A stretch of DNA of 64,000 bases from Streptomyces purpureus (GTDB taxonomy: Bacteria > Actinomycetota > Actinomycetes > Streptomycetales > Streptomycetaceae): contig NZ_BMQQ01000014.1 of NCBI RefSeq assembly GCF_014648195.1, forward strand, positions 76,581-140,580. Direction: 5' to 3'. The notes below the pieces were generated by a model. That model was given only the letters and a program-made list of their open reading frames with translations, had not been told where the DNA came from and searched no databases. Positions 1-8,596 of the stretch are shown in pieces (the first letter of the stretch is position 1; each line of letters starts with the position of its first letter). A program made the translations under genes and the position numbers.

Positions 1-758
1 TCGGCGCGCTGGACGCGTTCGGCGCCAACCGCCGCGATCTGCTGCTCCATCTCACCGAACTCCACCGCGTCCAGCGGGGCGCGGCCTCCTACGGCGGCCA
101 GCTCCCGCTCGCCCAGGGCCGCAAGACCGCGTCCGTCGGCCTGCCCGACCTCGACGAGTCCGAACGGCTCAGCGCCGAGCTCGGAGTCCTCGGCATGGAT
201 GCCTCCCGCCATCTCATGGCCGACCACCACGCCTTCCTCCAGGAGCTCGGCGTGGTCTCGGCCCGCCGGCTGCGCGAGGCCCCGCACGGCCGGACCGTGC
301 TGGTCGCGGGCGCCAAGGCGGCCACCCAGACCCCGCCCGTCCGGTCCGGCAAACGTGTCATCTTCACCACCCTCGACGACGGCACCGGCCTGGTCGACCT
401 CGCCTTCTTCGACGACAGCCACGAGGCCTGCGCCCACACCGTCTTCCACTCCTGGCTGCTGCTCGTGCGCGGCGTGGTCCAGCGCCGCGGCCCGCGCAGC
501 CTCAGTGTGGTCGGCGCCGCCGCCTGGAACCTCGCCGAACTGGCCGAACTGCGCGCCACCGGCGGTCTGGAGGCGGTGGCGGCCCGCCTCGCCGAACCGC
601 TCGCGCCCGCCGGGGCCCCCGCCGGCGACCCCGGCCGCCGGATCCGGATGTCCACCGGCTACGAACTGAACCCCTGGGCGGACCTGCGCCCGGCGGGCGA
701 ACAGACCGTGAAACCGCCGCGGAAGCTGTGGCACCAGAGTCAGGGGAGCGCGGGATGA
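1..758 (+). CDS. dnaE2: Error-prone DNA polymerase III alpha subunit, C-terminal part (5' end outside window)
   Basis: The open frame runs in from the left edge (frame starts at base 3) and gives about 251 residues to a TGA at 756-758. The visible part contains the end of the tandem HhH region and the OB-fold that closes DnaE2-type polymerases (GMDASRHLMADHH, then KRVIFTTLDDGTGLVDLAFF), followed by a basic tail. Such enzymes are usually over 1,000 residues, so only the last quarter is here. In actinobacteria DnaE2 does damage-induced translesion synthesis with a Y-family partner; the next gene is such a homologue and overlaps by 4 nt (ATGA), so the two are probably co-translated. The OB-fold and context favour DnaE2 over replicative DnaE1. 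Confidence 0.85.
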   Translation, partial: GALDAFGANRRDLLLHLTELHRVQRGAASYGGQLPLAQGRKTASVGLPDLDESERLSAELGVLGMDASRHLMADHHAFLQELGVVSARRLREAPHGRTVLVAGAKAATQTPPVRSGKRVIFTTLDDGTGLVDLAFFDDSHEACAHTVFHSWLLLVRGVVQRRGPRSLSVVGAAAWNLAELAELRATGGLEAVAARLAEPLAPAGAPAGDPGRRIRMSTGYELNPWADLRPAGEQTVKPPRKLWHQSQGSAG

Positions 759-1723
759 TTCTCTGCGTACGGTTCAGGATCGGCCCCATGGACGAGGCGG
801 GCGAGTCGGTACTGCCCCGACTGGTCGCCCTGCTCGGCGAGTTCACCCCGGTGGTGGAGGCCGCCCCGCCCGACACCGTGCTCGCCGACCTCACCGGCGC
901 CCTGCGCTACTTCGGCCGCGGCGCCGCCGAACTGGCCGCGGTGATCCGGGTCAGGGCGCTCGCCCTGTACGGGGTCGACTGCGTCATCGGCGCCGGACCC
1001 AACCCGATGCTGGCCAGGATGGCGGCCCGCGAGGCCCGCCCCGGCGCCACCCTCGTCGTCGACGACCCGGCGGCCTTCCTGCGCGAGCGCCCGGTCGCCG
1101 CGCTCGACGGCGTCGGCCGCACCACCGCCCGTACCCTCTGCGGATACGGACTCGACTCCGTCGGCCGCGTCGCCGCGGCCCCGCTCGCCGTCCTCCAGCG
1201 GCTCGTCGGCGCCCGCACCGGCCGCGACCTGTGGGAACGGGCCCAGGGCCTCGACCGTACGCCGGTCGTCCCCAACGCGGTCTCCCGCTCGGTCGCGGCC
1301 GAACGGGCCTTCCCCCGCGACGAGCTGGACGCCGTCCACCACCGCCGCGCGCTGCTCTCGCTCGCCGCGGAACTGGGCGCGCGGATGCGGGCCGAGGAGC
1401 AGGTGTGCCGGGCGCTGACCCTCACCGTGCGCTACGCCGACCGCTCCACCACCACCCGTACCCGCACCCTGCCCGAGCCGACCGCCCACTCGGCGGCGCT
1501 CACCGCCACCGCGTACGCCGCCCTCGACGCGCTCGGGCTCCAGCGGGCCCGAGTGCGGGGGATCTCCCTGCGCGCCGAAGGGCTCAGCCCCGCCGAGGGG
1601 GCCGCGCACCAGCTCTCCTTCGACCCGGCGGACGAGAAGGCCCGGCGGATCGAGGAGGTCGCGGACCGGGCGCGGGCGAAGTTCGGGCCGGGGGCCGTCA
1701 TCCCGGGATCGCTGGCCGCCTGA
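755..1723 (+). CDS. Y-family DNA polymerase homologue (ImuB/DinB-like) lacking catalytic N-terminus
   Basis: 322 residues from ATG 755, which overlaps the dnaE2 stop (ATGA) and has GGGGAG just upstream; an in-frame GTG at 728 is possible but less well placed. The sequence follows the palm, thumb and little-finger order of Y-family polymerases (FTPVVE, ADLTGALRYFG, VIGAGPNPMLARMAA, then an HhH segment ALDGVGRTTARTLCGYGL). The usual start with the first metal-binding Asp (MDAFFASVE-like) and the fingers is absent, and the Asp-Glu pair before the LTG motif reads Asp-Thr. It is therefore unlikely to be an active polymerase and more likely an ImuB-like accessory that positions DnaE2 at lesions. 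That role is inference from family and neighbour. Confidence 0.8.
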   Translation: MILCVRFRIGPMDEAGESVLPRLVALLGEFTPVVEAAPPDTVLADLTGALRYFGRGAAELAAVIRVRALALYGVDCVIGAGPNPMLARMAAREARPGATLVVDDPAAFLRERPVAALDGVGRTTARTLCGYGLDSVGRVAAAPLAVLQRLVGARTGRDLWERAQGLDRTPVVPNAVSRSVAAERAFPRDELDAVHHRRALLSLAAELGARMRAEEQVCRALTLTVRYADRSTTTRTRTLPEPTAHSAALTATAYAALDALGLQRARVRGISLRAEGLSPAEGAAHQLSFDPADEKARRIEEVADRARAKFGPGAVIPGSLAA

Positions 1724-1905
1724 GCCGTCCGCAGGGCCCCTATCCCACCCCGGACTTGCCGACACAGCACTTTTTACCGACGCGTAACTTCCCACCTCTC
1801 GCTACCCGTGCGTAATTTGGCCGAAGTACAGCATCCCCACTTGTGGTCCGGACCGCAGGGCGTACCGCCATCGTCATGTCCCTTGAGCCGCAAGGAGATC
1901 ACCCG

Positions 1906-2769
1906 ATGCTGCCCTGGAAACGCCTCTGCAGAGCACTGTCCGTGCTCCTGCTGGCCGCCGCCGCCACCCTCACCCCCACCGCCTCCGCCCAGGCCGCCGA
2001 ATCCGCGCCCAGCAGGGGCTGGAACAACTGGTCCTGCAAACCGTCCGCAGCCCATCCCCGCCCCGTCGTGCTCGTCCACGGCACGCTCGGGAACTCGATC
2101 GACAACTGGCTGGCTCTCGCCCCCTACCTCGTCAACCGCGGATACTGCGTCTTCTCCCTCGACTACGGCCAACTGCCCGGAGTGCCCTTCTTCCACGGCC
2201 TCGGCCCCATCGACAAATCGGCCGAACAGCTCGACGTCTTCGTAGACAAGGTGCTCGCCGCGACCGGCGCCGACGAGACCGACCTGGTCGGCCACTCGCA
2301 GGGCGGCCTGATGCCCCGCTACTACCTCAAGTTCCTCGGCGGGGCCGAGAAGGTGAACGCCCTGGTCGGCCTGGGGCCCGACAACCACGGCACCACCCTC
2401 TCCGGCCTCACCTCCCTGCTGGAGCACTTCCCCGGCGCGGCCGACCTGATCAGCGAGAAGACCCCGGGGCTCGCCGACCAGATCGCCGGCTCGGCGTTCC
2501 TCACCAAGCTCAACGCGGGCGGCGACACCGTCCCCGGGGTCACGTACACCGTCATCGCCACCAAGTACGACCAGGTCGTCACGCCGTACCGGAGCGGGTT
2601 CCTCACCGGCGACAACGTCACCAACGTCGTCATCCAGGACAAGTGCGCCCTCGACCTGTCCGAGCACGTGGCCATCGGCACGCTGGACCGGATCGCGTAC
2701 CACGAGGTGGCCAACGCGCTCGACCCGGCCCACGCGACCGAGACCACCTGCCTCTCGGTGATCGGCTGA
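1906..2769 (+). CDS. Secreted triacylglycerol lipase (alpha/beta hydrolase)
   Basis: 287 residues. ATG 1906 was chosen over upstream in-frame codons because AAGGAG lies 8-9 nt before it and it opens directly into a signal peptide (MLPWKRLCRALSVLLLAAAAT to ASAQA/AES). The mature part has the oxyanion segment VLVHGTLGNSIDNW and the nucleophile elbow GHSQGG, typical of class-2 secreted lipases; the acid and His lie in KYDQVVTPY and LSEHVAIG regions. Two Cys pairs suit an exported protein. It should hydrolyse medium to long chain esters outside the cell. It stands alone; the LPMO gene downstream is convergent with only 28 bp between stops. Confidence 0.88.
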   Translation: MLPWKRLCRALSVLLLAAAATLTPTASAQAAESAPSRGWNNWSCKPSAAHPRPVVLVHGTLGNSIDNWLALAPYLVNRGYCVFSLDYGQLPGVPFFHGLGPIDKSAEQLDVFVDKVLAATGADETDLVGHSQGGLMPRYYLKFLGGAEKVNALVGLGPDNHGTTLSGLTSLLEHFPGAADLISEKTPGLADQIAGSAFLTKLNAGGDTVPGVTYTVIATKYDQVVTPYRSGFLTGDNVTNVVIQDKCALDLSEHVAIGTLDRIAYHEVANALDPAHATETTCLSVIG

Positions 2770-2797
2770 CCCTCAGGCCGGCCCGTGTCCGCCGGTG

Positions 2798-3790
2798 TCA
2801 GCTGGAGCGGCGGCGGCGGGCCGTGCCGAACAGCACCGCGGAACCGAGCGCGAGCACCGCCGCGCCGCCGATCGCGAGGTACGGCGTGGTGCCGCTGCCG
2901 CCGGTCTCGGCGAGGTTCTGACCGGCGCCGGCCGCCTGGGGGGCGTTCGCGGTGTTCGCCTCGGGGGCCTTCGGGGCGGCCGGCCGGGTGGACGGGGGAG
3001 TGGACGCTGGCGCCGCCGCGGTGACCTTCGCCCCGGTCTCGGCCTTGTCGTCACCGTGGCCGTGGTGCTCGACCGACGACTTGCCCGCGCCGGCCTCGAT
3101 CTCCTTCTGCGTCGGCGCCGACGCGGTCGGGGCGGGGCGGCCCGAGCCGCCGCCGTCCTTGCCGAAGACCACGTCGGAGCAGGTGTAGAAGGCCTCGGGG
3201 GAGTCGGAGCGCTGCCAGATCGAGTAGATCAGGTGCCGCCCGGACTTCTTCGGCAGCGTGCCCTGGAAGACGTAGTCGCCGTTCTCCATCCGCGGGTCGG
3301 TGACCTTCACGAACGGCTTGCGCTCCAGGTCCGACCAGCGCAGCGGCTTCGACGGGTCGTAGCCGTCCTTCGTCACGTACAGCTCGAAGGAACCCCGGTG
3401 CGGGGCGGTCCCCTTGTAGCGGAAGGTGTGCTTCCCGGAGCTGAGCTTCGACGACGGCCAGTCGCCGCGCGCCAGGTCGAGGCCGCGGTACTTGTCGTTG
3501 CCGGCGCTGCACAGCTTGCCGTCCGCGATGAGCTGCCGGTGCTTGCCGGCGGCGTTGGCGATGTTCACCGCGTTCCAGTCGTAGAACGCCTGCGCGCCAC
3601 TGGCCGCGACGGCCGCCTTGCACGCCGCCGACCTCGGGCTCTCCGGCCCCTCCGCGTAACACGCCGAGACCCGGCTGACGGGGTCCGTCATCGACCCGTG
3701 CGCGGCCGCCTGCCCGGTCAGCGCGAGCGACGCAACAGAGGCGGCGGTGACAGCGGTGACGAGGGAGGCTGCCCTGCGGCGAGCGGTCAT
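2798..3790 (-). CDS. AA10 lytic polysaccharide monooxygenase, sortase-anchored
   Basis: 330 residues from ATG 3790 with AAGGAG 8 nt upstream; the longer TTG start at 3808 would use that same site as coding sequence. The signal peptide ends AAA/HG, so cleavage leaves His31 as the N-terminal copper-brace His; the second brace His is His131 in TAPHRGSFELY. The catalytic domain spans about 31-205 and has disulfide Cys pairs. A Pro/Ala/Thr-rich linker follows, then LAETG, a membrane segment and RRRRSS, a class E sortase signal. The enzyme oxidatively cleaves chitin or cellulose; substrate cannot be decided here. Wall anchoring instead of a carbohydrate-binding module is the notable point. Confidence 0.92.
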   Translation of the reverse strand: MTARRRAASLVTAVTAASVASLALTGQAAAHGSMTDPVSRVSACYAEGPESPRSAACKAAVAASGAQAFYDWNAVNIANAAGKHRQLIADGKLCSAGNDKYRGLDLARGDWPSSKLSSGKHTFRYKGTAPHRGSFELYVTKDGYDPSKPLRWSDLERKPFVKVTDPRMENGDYVFQGTLPKKSGRHLIYSIWQRSDSPEAFYTCSDVVFGKDGGGSGRPAPTASAPTQKEIEAGAGKSSVEHHGHGDDKAETGAKVTAAAPASTPPSTRPAAPKAPEANTANAPQAAGAGQNLAETGGSGTTPYLAIGGAAVLALGSAVLFGTARRRRSS

Positions 3791-4257
3791 GGTGACGATC
3801 TCCTTCAACGGCGGAAGAGGGGGGAGGTGTGGGGGATACCGGCCCCGCTCCGAGCCGGCGGCGCAGCCCCCCGAGAGCTACGGCGCCGACGACCCGAACC
3901 GGCCCCGGCGACCAGCAAGTTAGCCCCTCGGAACGTCGAAATCGCCTGCTGGAGGGGGGTGAGGGCGATCCTTATGGTCGCTTTAAGGCGGACGTAAGCG
4001 GGGGCTGAGAAACGACCCTCCGGGCCGCGCGGGGCTGCGCGCTCGCTGTCGTGGAGGCGTGTCTTCGGGGACGGGTCCGCGGGTTCGCCGGTCGCGGATG
4101 CGCGTCGTCGCGGCCGCAGACCGTCCGTCGCCGCCGGGGCGGCGCCGCGCGCGGGGCTGCCGTCGTCGGTCTGCGAAATCCGCCCCTCGCGGCCCGCCCC
4201 GAGCGGCCTGCGGCGCGCGAACCGCGGCTCGCGGCTCGCGGCGCGCGATCCGCCCCC
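3791..4257. other. Gene-free interval between LPMO and response regulator
   Basis: About 470 bp without a credible gene. The left part is the upstream region of the LPMO gene. Around 3991-3997 CCTTA and TAAGG flank a short AT-richer stretch, a weak inverted repeat. The right part (about 4190-4250) is very GC-rich with repeats of the type GCGGCTCGCGGCTCGCGG and can fold into a hairpin just downstream of the response-regulator stop, which could act as its terminator. A partner histidine kinase gene for that regulator, which might be expected here, is not present. Confidence 0.5.
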
Positions 4258-4929
4258 TTACGCCCCCACGCTCCGGTACCGCCGTTCCGGGCGGCCCGTG
4301 CCCCCGTACCGCAGCGTCACCTCCGCGCGGCCCGTCTCCGCGAAGTACTCCAGGTAGCGGCGGGCGCTGACCCGGGACAGGGAGCCCGCCTCGGCGCACT
4401 CGGTCGCCGACAGGCCTCCCGGGTGCTCCCGCAGGATCCGCTCCACCAGCTCCGCCGTGTGCGCGGCCAGGCCCTTCGGGAGCTCCCGCGAACCCGGCGG
4501 CCGCGTGCCGAAGATCTGGTCCACGTCCTCCTGGCGCGCCTCCTCCAGCGCCTCCAGGCGGGTCCGCAGCGCCGCCACGTGCAGCAGCTGCTCGCGCAGC
4601 GCCGCCTGGCTGAACGGCTTGATCAGATAGTGCAGCGCGCCCGCGCGCAGCGCCGCGCGGACCGTGCCCGCGTCCCGCGCCGCCGTGATCACCAGCGCGT
4701 CCACGCCGAGGCCCGCCGCCCGCAGCTCCCGCAGCACACCGAGCCCGTCCATGTCCGGAAGGTAGATGTCCAGCAGGACCAGATCGGGGCGCAGCCGCTC
4801 GGCGGCGCGCAGCGCCTCGGCGCCGCTGTGCGCCGCTCCGACGACCGTGAATCCGTCCACCGCGGACACATAGCGGCTGTGCAGCTTCGCGACCATGAAG
4901 TCGTCGTCCACCACCAGCACCTTGGTCAC
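4258..4929 (-). CDS. CitB/DpiA-type response regulator
   Basis: 223 residues. The receiver domain occupies about 1-120 with acidic residues Asp8-Asp10, phospho-acceptor Asp54 in LLDIYLPDMDG, Thr82 and Lys104 in LIKPFS. The C-terminal third (about 150-215) is a winged-helix DNA-binding region ending in LRYGGTGRPERRY, the layout of the CitB/DcuR family that controls di- and tricarboxylate uptake. It is divergent from tctCBA with 122 bp between starts, so regulation of that transporter is the natural inference. A cognate CitA-like sensor kinase normally sits next to such genes but none is encoded on either side, so the kinase must be elsewhere or lost. Confidence 0.85.
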   Translation of the reverse strand: MTKVLVVDDDFMVAKLHSRYVSAVDGFTVVGAAHSGAEALRAAERLRPDLVLLDIYLPDMDGLGVLRELRAAGLGVDALVITAARDAGTVRAALRAGALHYLIKPFSQAALREQLLHVAALRTRLEALEEARQEDVDQIFGTRPPGSRELPKGLAAHTAELVERILREHPGGLSATECAEAGSLSRVSARRYLEYFAETGRAEVTLRYGGTGRPERRYRSVGA

Positions 4930-5051
4930 GCCGACACGCTAGGTCCCGACCACAACGACCACAATGTCCGTTGATTGCGGAAGGGAGACAGCTTCTTAAC
5001 GCGCAGGCAACATGTGGGCCACTTCACACACCCTCCTGAGAGGCGGCACAC

Positions 5052-6035
5052 GTGCGTCCACGCACCCCCCTCGCCCTGCTCGGGGCCGCGCTGCTGGTGC
5101 TGGTGGGGCCGCCGCTGCTCACCCCCGGCAGCGGCGCCGACACCGGCACCCAGATCCCCGGCCTGCGCCTGATGGTGCCCAACACCCCCGGCGGCGGCTA
5201 CGACATCACCGCGCGCACCGCGGCCAAGAACGCCGAGGAAGCCGGGCTCACCGGCAACATCGAGGTCTTCAACCTGCCCGGCGCGGGCGGCACCGTCGGA
5301 CTGACCCGGCTCGCCGGCGAACACGGCAACGGCAAGCTCGCCATGTCCATGGGCCTCGGCGTCGTCGGCGCCGTCCACACCAACAAGTCGCCCAGGACCC
5401 TCGCCGACACCACCCCGATCGCCCGCCTCACCGAAGAGCAGGACATCGTCGTCGTCGGCAAGGACTCCCCGTACCGCACGATCCAGGACCTGCTCACCGC
5501 CTGGAAGAAGAACCCCGGCAAGCTGCCCGTCGGCGGCGGCTCCTCACCCGGCGGACCCGACCACCTCGCCCCGATGCTGATGGCGAAGGCCGCCGGCATC
5601 GCCCCCAGGTCGGTCAACTACGTCCCCTTCGACGGCGGCGGCGAACTCCTCGCCTCCATCCTCGGCAACAAGGTCGCCTTCGGCGTTTCCGGCGTCGGCG
5701 AGTACCTCGACCAGATCCGCTCCGGCGAGCTGCGGCTCCTCGCCGTCACCGGCCCGAAGCGGGTCCCGGGCCTGGACGCCCCCACGCTCCGCGAGGCAGG
5801 CCTCGACACCGATTTCACCAACTGGCGCGGCATCGTCGCCCCGCCCGGCCTGACCGACACCGAACGCGACAAGCTCGTCGGACTCGTCACCAAGCTCCAC
5901 GACTCGCCGCAGTGGCGCGAGTCGATGAAGAAGAACGGCTGGAGCGACGCCTTCCTGCCCGGTGAGGAGTTCGGCGCCTTCCTCGACGAACAGAACACCC
6001 GTGTCGACGCGGTGCTGAAGGAGCTGGGACTGTGA
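5052..6035 (+). CDS. tctC: Tripartite tricarboxylate transporter substrate-binding protein
   Basis: 327 residues from a GTG start. An N-terminal hydrophobic signal (about 1-30) leads into the Bug/TctC fold: VPNTPGGGYDITAR near the start is the ligand-gripping loop, followed by FNLPGAGGTVG and a second-lobe segment VNYVPFDGGGELL. There is no lipobox Cys, so the protein is secreted or signal-anchored rather than a lipoprotein. It would deliver citrate or another carboxylate to TctBA. The stop overlaps the start of tctB (GTGA), so the genes form one translationally coupled operon. Exact ligand cannot be read from the sequence. Confidence 0.88.
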   Translation: MRPRTPLALLGAALLVLVGPPLLTPGSGADTGTQIPGLRLMVPNTPGGGYDITARTAAKNAEEAGLTGNIEVFNLPGAGGTVGLTRLAGEHGNGKLAMSMGLGVVGAVHTNKSPRTLADTTPIARLTEEQDIVVVGKDSPYRTIQDLLTAWKKNPGKLPVGGGSSPGGPDHLAPMLMAKAAGIAPRSVNYVPFDGGGELLASILGNKVAFGVSGVGEYLDQIRSGELRLLAVTGPKRVPGLDAPTLREAGLDTDFTNWRGIVAPPGLTDTERDKLVGLVTKLHDSPQWRESMKKNGWSDAFLPGEEFGAFLDEQNTRVDAVLKELGL

Positions 6036-6547
6036 CCACACCCCCCGCCCCCCGCAGGTCCTGGCTGCGCGACCACTCCGAACTCGGCGTCGGCGCCCTG
6101 CTGCTCGTCCTCGGCGTCCTCGTGCTGACCGACGCGCTCACCATGGACGTGGACATCGCCCAGCGCGGCCCGATCGGCCCCACCACCGTCCCCCTCGTCG
6201 TCGGCACCGGTCTGCTCGTCGTCGCCGTCCTCCTCGCCGTCGACGTCCTGCGCGGCGGCCGCGGCGAGGCCGAGGGCGGCGAGGACATCGACCTGTCCGA
6301 GCCCGGCGACCGGCGTACGGTCCTGCTCCTCATCGGCGTCTTCCTCGGCTTCGCCGTCCTCGTCGGCCCGGTCGGCTTCCCCGTCTCCGGTGCCCTGCTG
6401 TTCTGGGGATCCGCCTACGCCCTCGGCAGCCGCCACCTCCACCGCGACCCGCTGGTCGCGGCCCTGCTCTCCCTCATCACCTACGGCGTCTTCAACAACC
6501 TGCTCGGCGTCCCGCTGCCCGGCGGTCCGCTCATGGGAGTGATCTGA
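6032..6547 (+). CDS. tctB: Tripartite tricarboxylate transporter small membrane subunit
   Basis: 171 residues with four predicted membrane helices (about 20-37, 52-72, 92-118, 130-155), the size and topology of TctB. The second and third helices are separated by an acidic loop (EAEGGEDIDLSEPGDRR). The GTG start overlaps the tctC stop by 4 nt and its own stop shares a base with the tctA ATG (TGATG), so stoichiometric translation with both partners is likely. TctB pairs with the large subunit to form the membrane part of this secondary transporter. Confidence 0.85.
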   Translation: MTTPPAPRRSWLRDHSELGVGALLLVLGVLVLTDALTMDVDIAQRGPIGPTTVPLVVGTGLLVVAVLLAVDVLRGGRGEAEGGEDIDLSEPGDRRTVLLLIGVFLGFAVLVGPVGFPVSGALLFWGSAYALGSRHLHRDPLVAALLSLITYGVFNNLLGVPLPGGPLMGVI

Positions 6548-8043
6548 TGGATTCCCTGAACTCCCTCCTCGACGGCTTCCAGACCGCGCTCACCCCGGCG
6601 CATCTGCTCTGGGCCGCGCTCGGCGTGCTACTCGGCACCGCGATCGGCGTCCTGCCCGGCATCGGCCCCGCCATGGCGGTCGCCCTGCTGCTCCCGGTCA
6701 CCTACGGGCTCGAACCCACCGGCGCCTTCATCATGTTCGCCGGGATCTACTACGGCGCCATGTTCGGCGGCTCCACCACCTCCATCCTGCTCAACACCCC
6801 CGGCGAGAGCGCCGCCGTCGTCGCCGCCCTGGAAGGCAACCCGATGGCGAAGGCGGGGCGCGGCGCCCAGGCCCTCGCGGCCGCCGCCGTGGGCCACTTC
6901 GCCGGCGGCATGATCGGCACGATCCTGCTGGTGGCGCTCGCCCCGACGGTCGCCGCGCTCGCCGTCGACATCGGCGCACCGGACTACTTCGCCATCATGG
7001 TGCTCGCCTTCATCGCCGTGACCTCCGTCCTCGGCTCCTCCCGCATCCGCGGACTGGCCTCCCTGCTCATTGGACTCACCCTCGGCCTCGTCGGCCTCGA
7101 CCAGATGACCGGACAGCAGCGGCTCACCTTCGGATCGCTGCAACTGGCCGACGGCATCGACGTCGTCATCGTCGCGGTCGGCCTCTTCGCCATCGGCGAG
7201 GCGCTGTGGGTCGCCGCCCATCTGCGCCGGACCACCGGCGAGCCCCTCCCCGTCGGCCGCCCCTGGCTCGGCCGTGACGACGTCCGCCGGACCTGGAAGT
7301 CGTGGCTGCGCGGCCCCCTCATCGGCTTCCCGTTCGGCGCGATACCGGCCGGCGGCGCCGAGATCCCCACCTTCCTCTCGTACGTCACCGAGAAGCGGCT
7401 CTCCAAGCACCGGCACGAATTCGGGCGCGGCGCGATCGAAGGCGTCGCCGGACCGGAGTCGGCCGCGTCGGCCTCCGCCGCCGGCACCCTCGTCTCGATG
7501 CTCACGCTCGGCCTGCCGACCACCGCCGTCGCCGCCGTCATGCTCGCCGCCTTCCAGCAGTACGGCATCCAGCCCGGGCCGCTCCTCTTCGAACGCGAAC
7601 CCGAGCTGGTCTGGGGCCTGATCGCCTCGCTCTTCGTCGGCATGGTGCTGCTGCTCGCCCTCAACCTGCCGCTCGCCCCCCTGTGGGCGAAGCTGCTGCG
7701 CATTCCCCGCCCCTACCTCTACGCCGGCATCCTCTTCTTCGCCGCCGTCGGCGCCTACGCGGTCGGCGGCGAGGCGCTCGACCTGGTCGTCCTGCTGGTC
7801 ATCGGTGTGATCGGATTCGGCATGCGACGCTACGGACTGCCGGTGCTCCCCGCCGTCATCGGGGTCATCCTCGGCCCGGCCGCCGAACAACAGCTGCGGC
7901 GCGCCCTGCAGATCAGCGACGGCAGCGTCACCGGCCTGGTCAACACCCCGTTCTCGGTGTCCGTGTACGCCGTGATCGTGCTGCTGCTGGTGTGGCCCCT
8001 GCTGAAGAAGGTGATCACGCGCCGCCGTAATGTGACGGCATGA
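6547..8043 (+). CDS. tctA: Tripartite tricarboxylate transporter large membrane subunit
   Basis: 498 residues, about a dozen membrane helices. The family signatures are intact: GVLPGIGPAMAVALLLP near residue 40 and YYGAMFGGSTTSILLNTPGE near residue 80, with the second-half counterparts FPFGAIPAGGAEIPTFLS and AAGTLVSMLTLGLPTT. TctA is the ion-coupled translocator for tricarboxylates. The gene starts within the tctB stop and ends in an ATGA overlap with the GNAT gene, placing all four in one transcript. Length matches the family, and no lesion is visible. Confidence 0.92.
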   Translation: MDSLNSLLDGFQTALTPAHLLWAALGVLLGTAIGVLPGIGPAMAVALLLPVTYGLEPTGAFIMFAGIYYGAMFGGSTTSILLNTPGESAAVVAALEGNPMAKAGRGAQALAAAAVGHFAGGMIGTILLVALAPTVAALAVDIGAPDYFAIMVLAFIAVTSVLGSSRIRGLASLLIGLTLGLVGLDQMTGQQRLTFGSLQLADGIDVVIVAVGLFAIGEALWVAAHLRRTTGEPLPVGRPWLGRDDVRRTWKSWLRGPLIGFPFGAIPAGGAEIPTFLSYVTEKRLSKHRHEFGRGAIEGVAGPESAASASAAGTLVSMLTLGLPTTAVAAVMLAAFQQYGIQPGPLLFEREPELVWGLIASLFVGMVLLLALNLPLAPLWAKLLRIPRPYLYAGILFFAAVGAYAVGGEALDLVVLLVIGVIGFGMRRYGLPVLPAVIGVILGPAAEQQLRRALQISDGSVTGLVNTPFSVSVYAVIVLLLVWPLLKKVITRRRNVTA

Positions 8044-8486
8044 CAGCCGACGCGCCCCGCCCCGCGGTCGCCGCCGACGTCCCCGCCGTGAAGGCGGTGA
8101 CCGAGGCCGCCTTCCACCACTACATCGAGCGGATCGGTCTCGTGCCGTCCCCGATGGAGAACGACCACGCGGCCAACGTCGCCGCGGGGCGGGTGTTCGT
8201 CGCCGGCGACCCGGTGCGGGGCCTCGTGGTGGTCGTCCCCGCCGCCGACCACCTCTACCTCGACACGATCGCGGTCCACCCGCAGGCCCAGGGCACCGGC
8301 CTGGGCCGCACCCTGCTGAGGTGGGTCGAAGCGCACGCCCGGGAGCTCGGCGTCCCCGAAGTCCGGCTGCTCACCAACGCGATGATGTGGGAGAACCAGA
8401 AGCTGTACGAGCGCTGCGGCTACGAACTGGTCGAGCGGCGCGTGGACGGACCGTACGACCGTATGCACTACCGCAAGGCGCTGTGA
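8040..8486 (+). CDS. GNAT-family N-acetyltransferase
   Basis: 148 residues forming a single GNAT domain. The acetyl-CoA binding motif A is seen in LYLDTIAVHPQAQGTGLGR (QxxGxG/A type) and motif B in NQKLYERCGYEL near the C-terminus. It is translationally coupled to tctA (ATGA at 8040-8043), which is unusual for a transporter operon and suggests that the acetyl acceptor may be related to the imported carboxylate metabolism, although this is only positional inference. The acceptor cannot be identified from the sequence. Confidence 0.82.
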   Translation: MTADAPRPAVAADVPAVKAVTEAAFHHYIERIGLVPSPMENDHAANVAAGRVFVAGDPVRGLVVVVPAADHLYLDTIAVHPQAQGTGLGRTLLRWVEAHARELGVPEVRLLTNAMMWENQKLYERCGYELVERRVDGPYDRMHYRKAL

Positions 8487-8596
8487 ACCTCCCGGGTACG
8501 ACTCGCCGCCGATCGGGCGAGGTGCGGACACCGGCGCGGTGCGATCCGGTACCCCTGGCGGGCGTCATCACCTCACCCCCCGAAAGGGACACAGCC

